Shown: positions 8,604 to 17,488 of the stretch, piece by piece
Numbering within the stretch: the first letter of the stretch is position 1
How the letters are laid out: the number at the start of each line of letters is the position of its first letter
Origin: Chromatiaceae bacterium
GTDB lineage: Bacteria; Pseudomonadota; Gammaproteobacteria; Chromatiales; Chromatiaceae
Direction: 5' to 3'
NCBI GenBank assembly: GCA_024235395.1
Contig: JACKMK010000004.1
Coordinates: 682,001 to 746,000 of the forward strand
Length of the DNA stretch: 64,000 nt
The notes under the pieces: generated by a model
Told to the model about the DNA's origin: nothing
The model's database searches: none
The model's input: only the letters and a program-made list of their open reading frames with translations
Program-made: the position numbers and the translations under genes

Positions 8604-9236
8604 CTAGCGCAGCGCGATGCGCTCTCCGTCGCGCTGGTCGTTGTAGAACTGCATGACCCGACGCACGTAACCCTGGGTCTCGTCGTAGGGCGGAATCTGG
8701 TTGCCAAACCGGATCACGGCGTTCTCACCCGCATTGTACGCGGCCAGCGCAAGCCGTAGATCCTGATCGAACAGCTGCAACAGGTCGCGCAGGTAGGCGC
8801 TGCCGCCCTGCAGATTCTGCGCGGCGTCACTCCGGTCGGATACGCCGTAGCGCTCGGCGGTCGCCGGCATCAGCTGCATCAGCCCGACGGCCCCTTTCGA
8901 CGATATCGCGTCCGCACGGTACGCCGACTCCGCGCGCACCACGGCGTGTACCAGTTCGGGACGCAGATCGTTGTCTTGCGCGGCGCGTTCGATCAAGGGA
9001 GTCAAGCGATCGCGTCGCCGGTACATGTCGGCGAGCGCCGTCGAGCTGCCCGGCGCGGTGGCCTTGACTCCACCGCCGGTCGAGATCGAATAGCGCTTGA
9101 GGAGCTGCATGCCGCGCATCGGTTTGTCGGTCAGATGTATATGGCCGCGTGCATCACGATACTTGTACACCTCCGCGGCCGCGAGCGACGGCACGGCGAG
9201 CGCGCAGACCAGCAGAAATTTGATCGTGATATGCAT
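8604..9236 (-). CDS. Lytic transglycosylase with SLT domain and DUF4124-like N-terminus
   Basis: 210 residues from ATG 9236, giving the signal peptide MHITIKFLLVCALAVPSLAAA. Next comes a short DUF4124-like segment (EVYKYRDARGHIHLTDKPM), then a Slt-type catalytic domain with the essential Glu in VVRAESAYRADAISSKGAVG, the GLMQLMP motif and LALAAYNAGENAV. The enzyme would cleave the MurNAc-GlcNAc bond of peptidoglycan to form 1,6-anhydro ends. It stands alone, between a thioredoxin gene and a methyltransferase gene on the same strand, so no dedicated machine is implied. Confidence 0.9.
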   Translation of the reverse strand: MHITIKFLLVCALAVPSLAAAEVYKYRDARGHIHLTDKPMRGMQLLKRYSISTGGGVKATAPGSSTALADMYRRRDRLTPLIERAAQDNDLRPELVHAVVRAESAYRADAISSKGAVGLMQLMPATAERYGVSDRSDAAQNLQGGSAYLRDLLQLFDQDLRLALAAYNAGENAVIRFGNQIPPYDETQGYVRRVMQFYNDQRDGERIALR

Positions 9237-9340
9237 GTTTCGATACCCGCGGCGAATATTAGCACCTGCGGACGAGGCAAGGGCCGACGCCGCCGTGATG
9301 ATGTCCGTGTGGAGGTTAACGGCGATTCCGGCGGTCGACT

Positions 9341-9970
9341 TTAACCGGGCGCTGCAAACTGCGAACCCTTTCGCCAAACCAGGATCCGGTTGTTGACCGG
9401 CATCTCGACGTCTTCTTCGAGCACCAGGCCCTGCGCGGTCGCGAGCTCCGTCAGCCAGGTCAGATCGCGCACGCCCATCGCAGGGTCGCGATCCTTCAGC
9501 CATGCATCGAAACGCGCGTTGCTGGGCGCATTGTGCCGTCCATCGTACGAGAACGGGCCGTAGAGCAGGAACAGGCCTGCGTCCGCCAGTACCCGCCCCA
9601 CCCCGCGAAACATCGCCTCGACCGCCCCGGTCGGCATGATATGCGCGGTATTGGCGCTGAACACCGCGTCGAAGGGTCCGCCGGGCCACCGGTCCTCGAG
9701 TACGTCCAGACGGATCGGGCGACGGATGTTGTCAGACGGCTCGGCGTCCAGCCAGGCGTTGATACCGTCGAGGTTTTCCGCCCGGTCGCTGGTGTGCCAC
9801 GTGAGGTGGGGCAGCTCGGGCGCGAAGTACACCGCGTGCTGCCCGGTACCGCTGCCGATCTCGAGCAGTGTCGAACAGCGCGTCAGGCGCCCGCGCAGCA
9901 CGGCCGCAATCGGTTCCCGGTTTTCTACGCAGGACTCGGCGAACGGCCGGTTCACGGCGTCGCGGGTCAT
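9341..9970 (-). CDS. DUF938 family SAM-dependent methyltransferase
   Basis: 209 residues from ATG 9970, which overlaps the stop codon of the preceding ychJ gene in an ATGA arrangement, so translation is probably coupled. The N-terminal PFAESCVENREPI and the SAM-binding motif LLEIGSGTGQHAVYFA near residue 36 mark the DUF938 family; FSANTAHIMP and YGPFSYDGRHNAPSN are further family motifs. The fold is class I methyltransferase. The substrate is unknown. Confidence 0.85.
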   Translation of the reverse strand: MTRDAVNRPFAESCVENREPIAAVLRGRLTRCSTLLEIGSGTGQHAVYFAPELPHLTWHTSDRAENLDGINAWLDAEPSDNIRRPIRLDVLEDRWPGGPFDAVFSANTAHIMPTGAVEAMFRGVGRVLADAGLFLLYGPFSYDGRHNAPSNARFDAWLKDRDPAMGVRDLTWLTELATAQGLVLEEDVEMPVNNRILVWRKGSQFAAPG

Positions 9971-10455
9971 GCCCCGCAGCACTTCTTGTATTTCTTGCCA
10001 CTGCCGCAAGGACAGGGATCGTTGCGTCCGACCCTGGGCGCCTCGTGGCGCAGTGTCTGCGGCTTCGGCAGCTGCCCGTCGACGTAGTACCAGCGCCCAC
10101 GGTGACGTGCGAAACGGCTGCGCTCGTGATGCTTCTGCACCTTGCCACCCTCGTCGAAGGTGGCGATAAACTCGACCCAGGCCTCGTCCTCATCCGGCTG
10201 CACCGGCGGTGCATCGACGATCTCGAGCGCGAGCCATTGCGCACCCTCGGACCAGCGCCGTGTCGCATCCCGATCCCAGTCGTGACGGTGGTCCGGGTGC
10301 AGTGTCTCGCCCAGGTAGTCGATCGCGTTCTCCACATAGGCGCTGTAGCGCGAACGCATCAGGGCTTCGGCCGTCGGCGGAATCGCCTCGCCGGAGATGT
10401 ACGGCGCACAACACGCCTCGTAGGGGCGGCCCGAGCCGCAGTGACAGCCAGACAT
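9967..10455 (-). CDS. ychJ: YchJ family protein with SEC-C zinc motifs at both ends
   Basis: 162 residues. Both ends carry the CxCGSGxxYxxCC pattern: CHCGSGRPYEACC at residues 4-16 and CPCGSGKKYKKCC near 148-160. This is the SEC-C zinc-binding motif, also found at the C-terminus of SecA. Between them is the YchJ NTF2-like domain (ALMRSRYSAYVENAIDYLGETLHP). The function of YchJ is unknown; SEC-C motifs bind ribosomes or SecB in other proteins. The 3' end overlaps the DUF938 methyltransferase gene by 4 bp. Confidence 0.9.
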   Translation of the reverse strand: MSGCHCGSGRPYEACCAPYISGEAIPPTAEALMRSRYSAYVENAIDYLGETLHPDHRHDWDRDATRRWSEGAQWLALEIVDAPPVQPDEDEAWVEFIATFDEGGKVQKHHERSRFARHRGRWYYVDGQLPKPQTLRHEAPRVGRNDPCPCGSGKKYKKCCGA

Positions 10456-10534
10456 GGATACTCTTGCTTCGTCGAACCGTGGGAACGCGGCGGATTCTAC
10501 CGCGAATCGGCTGCGCTCACGCAGATTGTCGCGT

Positions 10535-10657
10535 TCAGAACCACCACGCGAGCAGGAGCGTCACCGCGAGCACGGTACCGGTCTCGAGGGCCAGTGCGAG
10601 CAGCGGGACCCTGTGCGGTGGTGACTGTAGTTCGGACCTTGCCGTCTGATACTCCAT
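10535..10657 (-). CDS. Possible 40-residue single-pass membrane microprotein
   Basis: An ATG at 10657, preceded by AAGG about eight bases upstream, opens a 40-codon frame ending in TGA at 10535. Residues 19-40 (LLALALETGTVLAVTLLLAWWF) form one hydrophobic helix that ends in aromatic residues, after a polar, proline-containing N-terminus. It is divergent from the ribbon-helix-helix gene at 10733, and the palindrome at 10692-10705 lies between the two starts. The composition could arise by chance in GC-rich DNA, so coding status is uncertain. Confidence 0.35.
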   Translation of the reverse strand: MEYQTARSELQSPPHRVPLLALALETGTVLAVTLLLAWWF

Positions 10658-10683
10658 CTGAGGCTGCCTTCTGCTAAAATGCG

Positions 10684-10711
10684 TTGCACACTTTGTATAT
10701 ACAAATAATAC
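10684..10711 (+). promoter_or_regulatory. Promoter with a perfect 14-bp palindrome filling its spacer
   Basis: TTGCAC at 10684-10689 and TAATAC at 10706-10711 are separated by 16 bp and lie upstream of the small gene at 10733. The spacer contains TTTGTATATACAAA (10692-10705), a perfect palindrome. A dimeric repressor bound there would cover the space between -35 and -10. The product of the downstream gene, a ribbon-helix-helix protein, is the obvious candidate for autoregulation (inference). Confidence 0.55.
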
Positions 10712-10732
10712 ACACCGGACAGGCCCTGTTCA

Positions 10733-10882
10733 ATGCCGAAAGAAAAGGTGATCAATTTCCGCATCGATAGCCAGCTGAAGAAAGAGGCCAAGAAACTGGC
10801 CGAGTCTGACGGCCGCAGCCTTTCGAACTGGATCACCCTGCTGATCGAACGTGAGATCAAGCGCGCCCGCCGGGCGCCATAG
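10733..10882 (+). CDS. Ribbon-helix-helix (Arc/MetJ-type) small DNA-binding protein
   Basis: 49 residues, ATG 10733 to TAG 10882. The N-terminal strand KEKVINFRIDSQL followed by helices KKEAKKLAESDGRSLSNW and ITLLIEREIKRARR is the classic ribbon-helix-helix pattern, in which the alternating residues of the strand (I-N-F-R) read DNA in the major groove of a dimer. There is no partner toxin gene, so it is not an obvious antitoxin. It sits between ychJ and hrpA, divergent from a possible membrane microprotein, downstream of a palindromic promoter that it may repress. Confidence 0.8.
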   Translation: MPKEKVINFRIDSQLKKEAKKLAESDGRSLSNWITLLIEREIKRARRAP

Positions 10883-10909
10883 CGGACAGGTCCTGGGACA
10901 CCGCTCCGC

Positions 10910-13900
10910 TCAAAGGCCCAATGCCTGCCAGCGTCGGATGATCCGCTTGACCGAAACCGGGTAAGGCGTCTTCAACGCCTGGGCAAACAGGGACACCCGC
11001 AACTCCTCCAGCATCCAGCGGATCTCCTCGAGCCGTGGATCGACCTGCCGTTGCCGTTCGGCGGCGTGCTGGCGGGCCAGCCAGTCGGCCTGCAGCGCGG
11101 CCATTTCCTGCATGCGCTCGGCATCGCGGGCCGCAGCGACGGCAAGCTTGTCGAGGCGAAGTTCCAAGGCGTTGAGGTAACGCGGCAGATCGACCAGCCG
11201 GTTCGCGTCGGTCCCGTGCAGGAACCCGCGGAACACCAGTCGGTCCAGTTGCGCCTGCATGTCGGTGACCGCGTCGCGCCAGTGGGTCTGGGTGGTCGCC
11301 GCAAGCCGGGCGCGCAGTCGGTGCGCAGCCTCCAGGATCTGCGCCGCCAGATCGCCAGTCTGACGCACCAGTCCCACCAGCTGCGGCCTGACCGCGTCGC
11401 GCAGCCGAGCGAATCCGTCCGGATCCCGCACCGACCACACGTCGTCAGGCATGCCCCGGTCGAATGCCAGCTCCAGGATCTCGTCGAGCACGTCGATCGC
11501 GTCGGCCGGCTCGCCGGTCGGCGCCGGCGCCGGCGCCACGTTCGCGTACTGCAGGCGCATCGCCTGCAGACCACGCACGTCTTTCTTCAGACCGCGCACG
11601 ATCTTCGCTTCGCGCAGCATCAGCAACCGGCGGACGCCGGCACGGTGCGCTCGCTGGGCGGCTGGCAGGCTGTCGAGGATCTCGACCGTGACGTGGTCGC
11701 GACGGTCGATGACTGCCGGGAACCCGCGAATCCGCATGCCGCCGGCACGCTGGGTAACCTCCGCGGGCAGCACGTCGCAGGTCCAGTCGACCAGTCGCTG
11801 CTCGGCAAGTGTCGCCGGACCGGGCCCGCTGGGTGGCAGCGCACGCGCCTGACCGGCGAACTCGAGCTGCAACTCCGCCAGGTACCGCGAGACCGCGACC
11901 TCGCTCCTGCCCTCCGCGTCCATGACCCGGATGCGCAGTTTGAGGTAGTCGGGCAGCTGTTCGGGTTGCCACGCGTCTTCGGGGATATGGATACCGGTCA
12001 GCTGCTTCAGTGTCGCGCCCAGGGTCTGGATCAGCGGCGCGTCCGACGCCGGCAACACCGCCAGGCATCGTTCGGCGAAATCCGGAATCGGTACCAGTTG
12101 CCGGCGCAGCGCCTTGGGCAGCGACTTCAGCAGCGCGGTGACCTTCTCGCGCAAGAGGCCCGGCACTATCCGGTCGACCATCCCCGGCGTCAGCTGGCCG
12201 AGCACCGTGACCGGCACCTTGAGGGTCACGCCGTCGCCGGCCTCCCCGGGCTCAAAATGGTAGTGCAGCGGCAGACGCGTGCCCTGGAGGTCGACATGGT
12301 CCGGGTACTGCGCGACCCAGTCGAGCTCCATGTCCGCACGCTGCAGGTCCTGCCTGCGCATATGCAGCACCTTCGCCCGGTCGGACGGCAGGCCGCGCAG
12401 CCACGTCTCGAGTTGAGCGACGCTGTAGATGCCATCGGGTACGCGATTCGCGTAGAAACCGTAGATCACCTCCTCGTCGACCAGGATGTCGCGCCGCCGC
12501 GATTTCGCCTCGATATCGTGCAGTTCGGCGATCATCTCGCGGTTGTGACGCCAGAACGGGGCGCGCGTGTTCATGTCGCCTTCGGTAAGACCATGCCGCA
12601 GAAACAGGTCGCGCGACTGCTGTGGATCGATCGGGCCGTAGTTGACCTTGCGCCGCGGAACGATCGGCAGACCGTACAAGGTCACCTTCTCGTCAGCCGC
12701 GACCTGTCCGGCACGGCCCTGCCAGCGCGGCGACGAATAGCTGTGGTTGACCAAGTGCTTCGCCAGCGGCTCGACCCATCCCGGTTCGATCGCCGCGACG
12801 ATGCGCGCGTACAACCGCGTCGTCTCCACGAGTTCGGAGCCCATCACCCACTTCGGTTGCCTGGCGAACAGTCCGGACCCGGGAAAGACATGGAAGTGAC
12901 GGTTGCGCGCACCCAGGTAATCGCGCGCATCGCCCTGGGTACGCATGCCGATGTTGCTCAGCAATCCACTCAACAGGGCGCGGTGCAGGGTCGCGTAGTC
13001 GGCGTCCTGTTCATTGTCGCGATAACCGAGTTCGTGGAGCTGGACGCGCAGCTGTACCTGCACGTCGTGCCACTCGCGTACCCGCGTCGGGGAGAGAAAA
13101 TGCAAGCGGCACAGGCGTTCGAACTTGCGTCGAGTCAGATGCCGACGGTTTTCTTCGAGGAATGCCCACAGCTTCAGGTAGGCGATGAAGTCCGAGCGCT
13201 CGTCGTTGAACTGCGCATGCGCCTCGTCCGCCTCCTGGCGTTTTTCGGCGGGCCGTTCACGCGGATCCATCACCGACAGCGCAGCGGCGATGATCACGAC
13301 CTCGCGCAGACAACCTGTCTCCGCGGCAGCGATCAGCATGCGGCCTATCCGCGGATCCACCGGCAGGCGCGCCAGTTTCTGGCCCAGCCGGGTGACGCGC
13401 TGCCGGGTATCGACCGCGGCCAGCTCCTCGAGCAGCTTGTAGCCGTCACGGACCAGTCGGTTGTCCGGAGGATCGACGAACGGAAAGGAACCGACGTCAC
13501 CGAAACCCAGGGTAGCCATCTGCAGGATGACGGCCGCGAGGTTGGTGCGCTGGATCTCGGGCTCTGTGAATGCGGTGCGCGCCTCGAAGTCGTCTTCGTC
13601 GTACAGACGGATGCAGATGCCTTCGGCAACCCGGCCGCAACGCCCCTTGCGCTGCTCGGCACTGGCCTGCGAGATGCGTTCCACCGGCAGGCGCTGGATC
13701 TTGCTGCGCGCGCTGTAGCGGCTGATACGCGCGAAACCCGCATCGATGACGTATCGGATACCAGGCACCGTCAAGGAGGTCTCGGCGACATTGGTCGCGA
13801 GCACGATGTGCCGCCGCCCGCTCGGTGCAAACACACGCGCCTGTTCCGCCGGGCTCAGGCGCGCGTACAGCGGGATCACCTCGCTGTGCAGCATCTTGTG

Positions 13901-14821
13901 TTTGCGCAGCGACTCGCTGGTCTCGCGGATCTCACGCTCTCCCGAAAGGAACACCAGGATGTCGCCACGACCCTCGAGACTCAGTTCGTCGATCGCGTCG
14001 ACGATTGCCTGCTGCATCGCCTCGTCACGTTCGCCGGCCCCTGGCTCCACGGGTGGCCGGTAGCGCACCTCGACCGGAAAGGCCCGTCCGGACACCTCGA
14101 TGACCGGTGCGTCACCGAAGTGGCGGGAGAAGCGGCCGGGGTCGATGGTTGCCGACGTGATGATCAGCTTGAGATCGCTGCGCCGATGCAGCAGCTTGTA
14201 CAGATAACCGAGCAGGAAATCGATGTTGAGACTGCGCTCGTGGGCTTCGTCGATGATCAGGGTGTCGTATTCGAGCAGATCCCGGTCGTGGCGTATCTCC
14301 GCCAGCAGGATGCCATCGGTCATCAGCTTGATCTGCGTCTCGTCGGCGACATGGTCCCGAAAGCGCACCTTGTAACCGACGCTCTGTCCGATCTCCTGCC
14401 CCAGCTCGTCGGCGATCCGGCTCGCCAGGCTGCGCGCCGCAATGCGTCGCGGCTGCGTGTGCCCAATGCGGCCAAAAACGCCTCGCCCCAGGTCCAGGCA
14501 GATCTTCGGCAGTTGCGTGGACTTGCCCGAACCGGTCGCACCGCACAGAACGACGACCGGATGATCGCGGATCAAGGCGCGAATCTCGTCCAGCCGCGCG
14601 GTGATCGGCAGTGCCTCCGGGAAACCCACGGTCGGTCGTTGTTCCGTACGCCGCCCCGCAATCGCCACCGAGCGTTGCACTGCCTCGTCGAATGCCAGCT
14701 GGTCCGCGGCGGCGGCATCCTCCCCCAATCGGCCACGCAGACGCCGCAACCGAGGACGGTCGCGCAGCAGGCACTTATCGAAGTTGTCGTTCGACTCGGG
14801 CAAGGCAGGACACCGAAGCAA
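10910..14821 (-). CDS. hrpA: ATP-dependent RNA helicase HrpA
   Basis: 1303 residues, matching the roughly 1300-residue HrpA of gammaproteobacteria. Walker A GATGSGKST is at residues 94-102, followed by the DEAH box (IIDEAHERSLN), the SAT motif (IITSATID), helicase motif VI (QRKGRCGRVAEG), the HA2/OB domains and the long DUF3418 C-terminal region ending WQALGL. HrpA is a 3'-5' RNA helicase that resolves stalled or collided ribosomes. The start is uncertain: TTG 14821 is the longest form, but a TATAAT at 14830-14835 on the same strand would place transcription almost at that codon; a second TTG lies at 14803. Confidence 0.95.
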   Translation of the reverse strand: MLRCPALPESNDNFDKCLLRDRPRLRRLRGRLGEDAAAADQLAFDEAVQRSVAIAGRRTEQRPTVGFPEALPITARLDEIRALIRDHPVVVLCGATGSGKSTQLPKICLDLGRGVFGRIGHTQPRRIAARSLASRIADELGQEIGQSVGYKVRFRDHVADETQIKLMTDGILLAEIRHDRDLLEYDTLIIDEAHERSLNIDFLLGYLYKLLHRRSDLKLIITSATIDPGRFSRHFGDAPVIEVSGRAFPVEVRYRPPVEPGAGERDEAMQQAIVDAIDELSLEGRGDILVFLSGEREIRETSESLRKHKMLHSEVIPLYARLSPAEQARVFAPSGRRHIVLATNVAETSLTVPGIRYVIDAGFARISRYSARSKIQRLPVERISQASAEQRKGRCGRVAEGICIRLYDEDDFEARTAFTEPEIQRTNLAAVILQMATLGFGDVGSFPFVDPPDNRLVRDGYKLLEELAAVDTRQRVTRLGQKLARLPVDPRIGRMLIAAAETGCLREVVIIAAALSVMDPRERPAEKRQEADEAHAQFNDERSDFIAYLKLWAFLEENRRHLTRRKFERLCRLHFLSPTRVREWHDVQVQLRVQLHELGYRDNEQDADYATLHRALLSGLLSNIGMRTQGDARDYLGARNRHFHVFPGSGLFARQPKWVMGSELVETTRLYARIVAAIEPGWVEPLAKHLVNHSYSSPRWQGRAGQVAADEKVTLYGLPIVPRRKVNYGPIDPQQSRDLFLRHGLTEGDMNTRAPFWRHNREMIAELHDIEAKSRRRDILVDEEVIYGFYANRVPDGIYSVAQLETWLRGLPSDRAKVLHMRRQDLQRADMELDWVAQYPDHVDLQGTRLPLHYHFEPGEAGDGVTLKVPVTVLGQLTPGMVDRIVPGLLREKVTALLKSLPKALRRQLVPIPDFAERCLAVLPASDAPLIQTLGATLKQLTGIHIPEDAWQPEQLPDYLKLRIRVMDAEGRSEVAVSRYLAELQLEFAGQARALPPSGPGPATLAEQRLVDWTCDVLPAEVTQRAGGMRIRGFPAVIDRRDHVTVEILDSLPAAQRAHRAGVRRLLMLREAKIVRGLKKDVRGLQAMRLQYANVAPAPAPTGEPADAIDVLDEILELAFDRGMPDDVWSVRDPDGFARLRDAVRPQLVGLVRQTGDLAAQILEAAHRLRARLAATTQTHWRDAVTDMQAQLDRLVFRGFLHGTDANRLVDLPRYLNALELRLDKLAVAAARDAERMQEMAALQADWLARQHAAERQRQVDPRLEEIRWMLEELRVSLFAQALKTPYPVSVKRIIRRWQALGL

Positions 14822-14867
14822 AGGCCGCGATTATAGCGTCGCGTCGCCGCGGCATGCCGCGACCGTT

Positions 14868-15272
14868 TCAGTGCAACAGCCGCTCGACCACGCCCAGTTC
14901 GCCCGGACAGTGTTGCGCCGCAGACATGGCGTACCAGCGCCCCGCCTCGCCGGGATCGGCCGTTACACCGATCCCGAGCTCGTACATCAATCCCAGTTCG
15001 TACTGCGCCTCGGCATCACCGAGTTCAGCGGCCCGTCGATAACGCGCGGCAGCCCGCGGCGCGTCGCGGTCAACACCCAGACCACGGCGGTAGACATGGC
15101 CCAGAACCAGGTTGGCCTGAGCGTCGCCCCGGTCGGCCAGGTCGACCCACAAGGCGATGGCTTCGGCACGATCGCCACGCTGCCAGGCCGACAGTGCACC
15201 GGCCGACCGATCGGCACTCGTCGCGGGCGGCACGAGCACGCAGATGACACACAGTAAGCAATAAAATCTCAT
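14868..15272 (-). CDS. Small exported Sel1-repeat protein
   Basis: 134 residues with a signal peptide (MRFYCLLCVICVLVPPATSA). At least two Sel1 repeats are visible (ANLVLGHVYRRGLGVDRDAPRAAARYRRAAELGD and AQYELGLMYELGIGVTADPGEAGRWYAMSA), the TPR-like helix pairs used as protein-binding scaffolds in the periplasm. It is far shorter than signalling Sel1 proteins such as ExoR. It lies upstream of hrpA on the same strand with a 46 bp gap, and about 140 bp from the divergent GGDEF-EAL gene. No specific role can be assigned. Confidence 0.75.
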   Translation of the reverse strand: MRFYCLLCVICVLVPPATSADRSAGALSAWQRGDRAEAIALWVDLADRGDAQANLVLGHVYRRGLGVDRDAPRAAARYRRAAELGDAEAQYELGLMYELGIGVTADPGEAGRWYAMSAAQHCPGELGVVERLLH

Positions 15273-15306
15273 CTTAGGACGTTACTTCCGAACACCCTTA
15301 CAAGAC

Positions 15307-15347
15307 GCTGTCGTCTCTAAAGAATTGTATGCGACAGCCACTATAAA
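15307..15347 (+). promoter_or_regulatory. Inverted repeat next to a TATAAA element upstream of the GGDEF-EAL gene
   Basis: GCTGTCG at 15307-15313 and CGACAGC at 15332-15338 form a 7-bp inverted repeat with centres about 25 bp apart. TATAAA at 15342-15347 follows and could be a -10 element for the gene starting at 15416. The repeat would place a regulator over the -35 side. No close -35 hexamer with ideal spacing is present, so activator-dependent transcription is possible (inference). Confidence 0.3.
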
Positions 15348-15415
15348 AGCAGCGAAGGGACTCTCGCGACGTCACCGATCACGACGAGCATCACCCTACG
15401 AGGCACCCGTCCAAC

Positions 15416-17455
15416 GTGCGCGAACCGACCCTTCATTCGACCGCCAACCCACTGGTCAGACGCTACGACGTCCGCGCGATCACGACGCTCGGTTTCGCTT
15501 TGATCATCGGTATCCTGCTGATCTCGATCATCGGCGGCTACCACACCACCAGCCATCACAACGACGAGATCTCGAGACTGGTCCGCGATGCGGGGATGAA
15601 GACGGTCCTCGCCTACACCATGCGCGAGGCGATTCGCGAACGTATCGATAGCCTGCGCGCCATGGCGACGCTCGCAGACCCGTTCGATCGCGACGACGAG
15701 AAGATGCGCTTCTTCGCGCATGCCGGCAAGTACATACGCGCACGCCAGTCCCTGATCAATACGCTGACGACAGACGGGGAACGACGCATATTCCAGATGC
15801 TGGATGCCACCGCCGGTCGCGTCGGTCCACCGAACACGCGCGCACTGCGATCACTGTTTGACGACTCGGTCGGCAAGACGGAACGCAACGCTGCGGTACA
15901 GGCATCGATAGATGGACACCTGGCCCTTCTCGGGCGCCTGGACGAGATGGTCAGGACCATCCACCAGACCGCCCAGGTCCGGATCCAGGAGGCCGGCAGC
16001 GACCTGCACGAGGCACTGCTGATGACCATGATGGCCGGCATGGCCGCGTTCGCCGTTGCCGTAGGGATCGCCACCTTCGTGATCGTCAACGCGGGGCAGC
16101 GCAACCGCCAATTGTCGCACCACGCGGCACACGACGTATTGACCGGCTTGCTCAACCGCCAGGCGTTCGAGGCGTCGCTCGGGCTGACGCTGGAGCAGAC
16201 CAAATACTCGCCGGCCAAGCATGCACTGATGTTCATGGATCTCGATCGCTTCAAGGTGGTCAACGACACCTGCGGCCATCGCGCCGGCGACGCCTTGTTG
16301 AAGGACCTGTCGTCGACCCTGGAGGGTTCGTTGCGCCATTCCGACGTGCTGGCACGCATCGGTGGCGACGAGTTCGGCGTGCTGCTGCGCTACACCGCGG
16401 CAGACGATGCGGCGGCGGTTGCCGAGAAACTGCGCCACACGGTCGAGGATTTCAGGTTCGAATGGGAGCACCAGACGTTCGAGGTCGGCGCATCGATTGG
16501 CCTGGTACCCTTCGGGACCGATTCGATCTCGCTCGAGGAACTCCTCAGCACCGCGGACGCCTGCTGCTATTCCGCCAAAGAGGAAGGACGCAACCGGGTA
16601 CACCAGGCGAATGCCAACGCCGAGAGCGTGCAGCGCCGCTCTGGCGAGATGCGCTGGATCAGCCGGATTTCGGATGCGATCCGCAATGACCTGTTCGTCC
16701 TGTATGGACAAATGATCCTGCCGATCAACAATGCGCTTGACGACGGTCGCCTCACCCTGGAGGTGCTGCTGCGAATGAAGGACGACGATGGCCTCGGGCT
16801 GATTCCACCGGGCCAGTTCCTACCCGCCGCAGAACGTTACGGCATCGTGCCGGACATCGATCGCTGGGTGGTCCGCAACAGCCTGCTGTGGTTGGCCAGC
16901 TTCGGCAAGACCGCAGAAAACATTCGCCTGAACATCAACATCTGCGGCCCAGCCGCGTCGGATCCGCAATTCCATCGCTTCGTCCGCTCGCTGATCACCG
17001 AGACGGGTGTGCCGCCGCAGTCGCTGTGCTTCGAGATCACCGAGTCGACCGCGATCCGCAGCCTGGCCAATGCGGCGGCATTGGTCGATGCGCTCGGCGA
17101 TCTGGGCTGCCGTTTCGCGCTCGATGATTTCGGCAGCGGACTGTCGTCATTCAACCAGCTCCGCCACCTCAAGGTCGACTACCTGAAGATCGACGGCAGC
17201 TTCATTCACAACATCGATCGCGATCCGATCAACCGCGCCATGGTCGAATCGATCAACAGCATCGGCAAGAAACTCGGCAAACGTACGGTCGCCGAGTTCG
17301 TCGAGAATCACCGCATCCGGCGCATCCTCGAAGAGATCGACGTCGATTTCGCACAGGGATTCGGTCTGCACCGCCCGGAACCGCTGAGCGACATCCAGAC
17401 GCAAATTCAGAAGGCGCGCGACCCACACGAGATCTCGCACTCGATCGTCGCCTGA
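15416..17455 (+). CDS. Membrane-bound GGDEF-EAL cyclic-di-GMP signalling protein
   Basis: 679 residues from GTG 15416. A membrane helix at about 22-42 and another near 195-220 enclose a periplasmic helical sensor domain. The GGDEF domain keeps GGDEF (about 316-320) and an RxxD inhibitory site (RHSD) five residues before it, so diguanylate cyclase activity with product inhibition is plausible. The EAL domain reads LEVLLR (EVL instead of EAL near 447), LNINI, the metal-binding DDFGSG near 568 and KIDGSFI near 590, so phosphodiesterase activity also looks possible. Which activity dominates cannot be told. It stands alone between the Sel1 gene and convergent pntB. Confidence 0.92.
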   Translation: MREPTLHSTANPLVRRYDVRAITTLGFALIIGILLISIIGGYHTTSHHNDEISRLVRDAGMKTVLAYTMREAIRERIDSLRAMATLADPFDRDDEKMRFFAHAGKYIRARQSLINTLTTDGERRIFQMLDATAGRVGPPNTRALRSLFDDSVGKTERNAAVQASIDGHLALLGRLDEMVRTIHQTAQVRIQEAGSDLHEALLMTMMAGMAAFAVAVGIATFVIVNAGQRNRQLSHHAAHDVLTGLLNRQAFEASLGLTLEQTKYSPAKHALMFMDLDRFKVVNDTCGHRAGDALLKDLSSTLEGSLRHSDVLARIGGDEFGVLLRYTAADDAAAVAEKLRHTVEDFRFEWEHQTFEVGASIGLVPFGTDSISLEELLSTADACCYSAKEEGRNRVHQANANAESVQRRSGEMRWISRISDAIRNDLFVLYGQMILPINNALDDGRLTLEVLLRMKDDDGLGLIPPGQFLPAAERYGIVPDIDRWVVRNSLLWLASFGKTAENIRLNINICGPAASDPQFHRFVRSLITETGVPPQSLCFEITESTAIRSLANAAALVDALGDLGCRFALDDFGSGLSSFNQLRHLKVDYLKIDGSFIHNIDRDPINRAMVESINSIGKKLGKRTVAEFVENHRIRRILEEIDVDFAQGFGLHRPEPLSDIQTQIQKARDPHEISHSIVA

Positions 17456-17488
17456 GCCTCGGCTCGCGCTTCTCTGCGCGAGCGTCGA

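Noticed and set aside
10733..10882. Ribbon-helix-helix protein as antitoxin of a toxin-antitoxin pair
   Set aside because: No toxin-like gene is adjacent on its strand; hrpA is the convergent neighbour and the upstream microprotein frame is uncertain.
11051..14836. 1261-codon frame on the plus strand across hrpA
   Set aside because: It is antisense to a clearly coding helicase gene; GC-rich codon bias leaves the opposite strand open, and the translation is Gln/Arg/His-rich with no domain.
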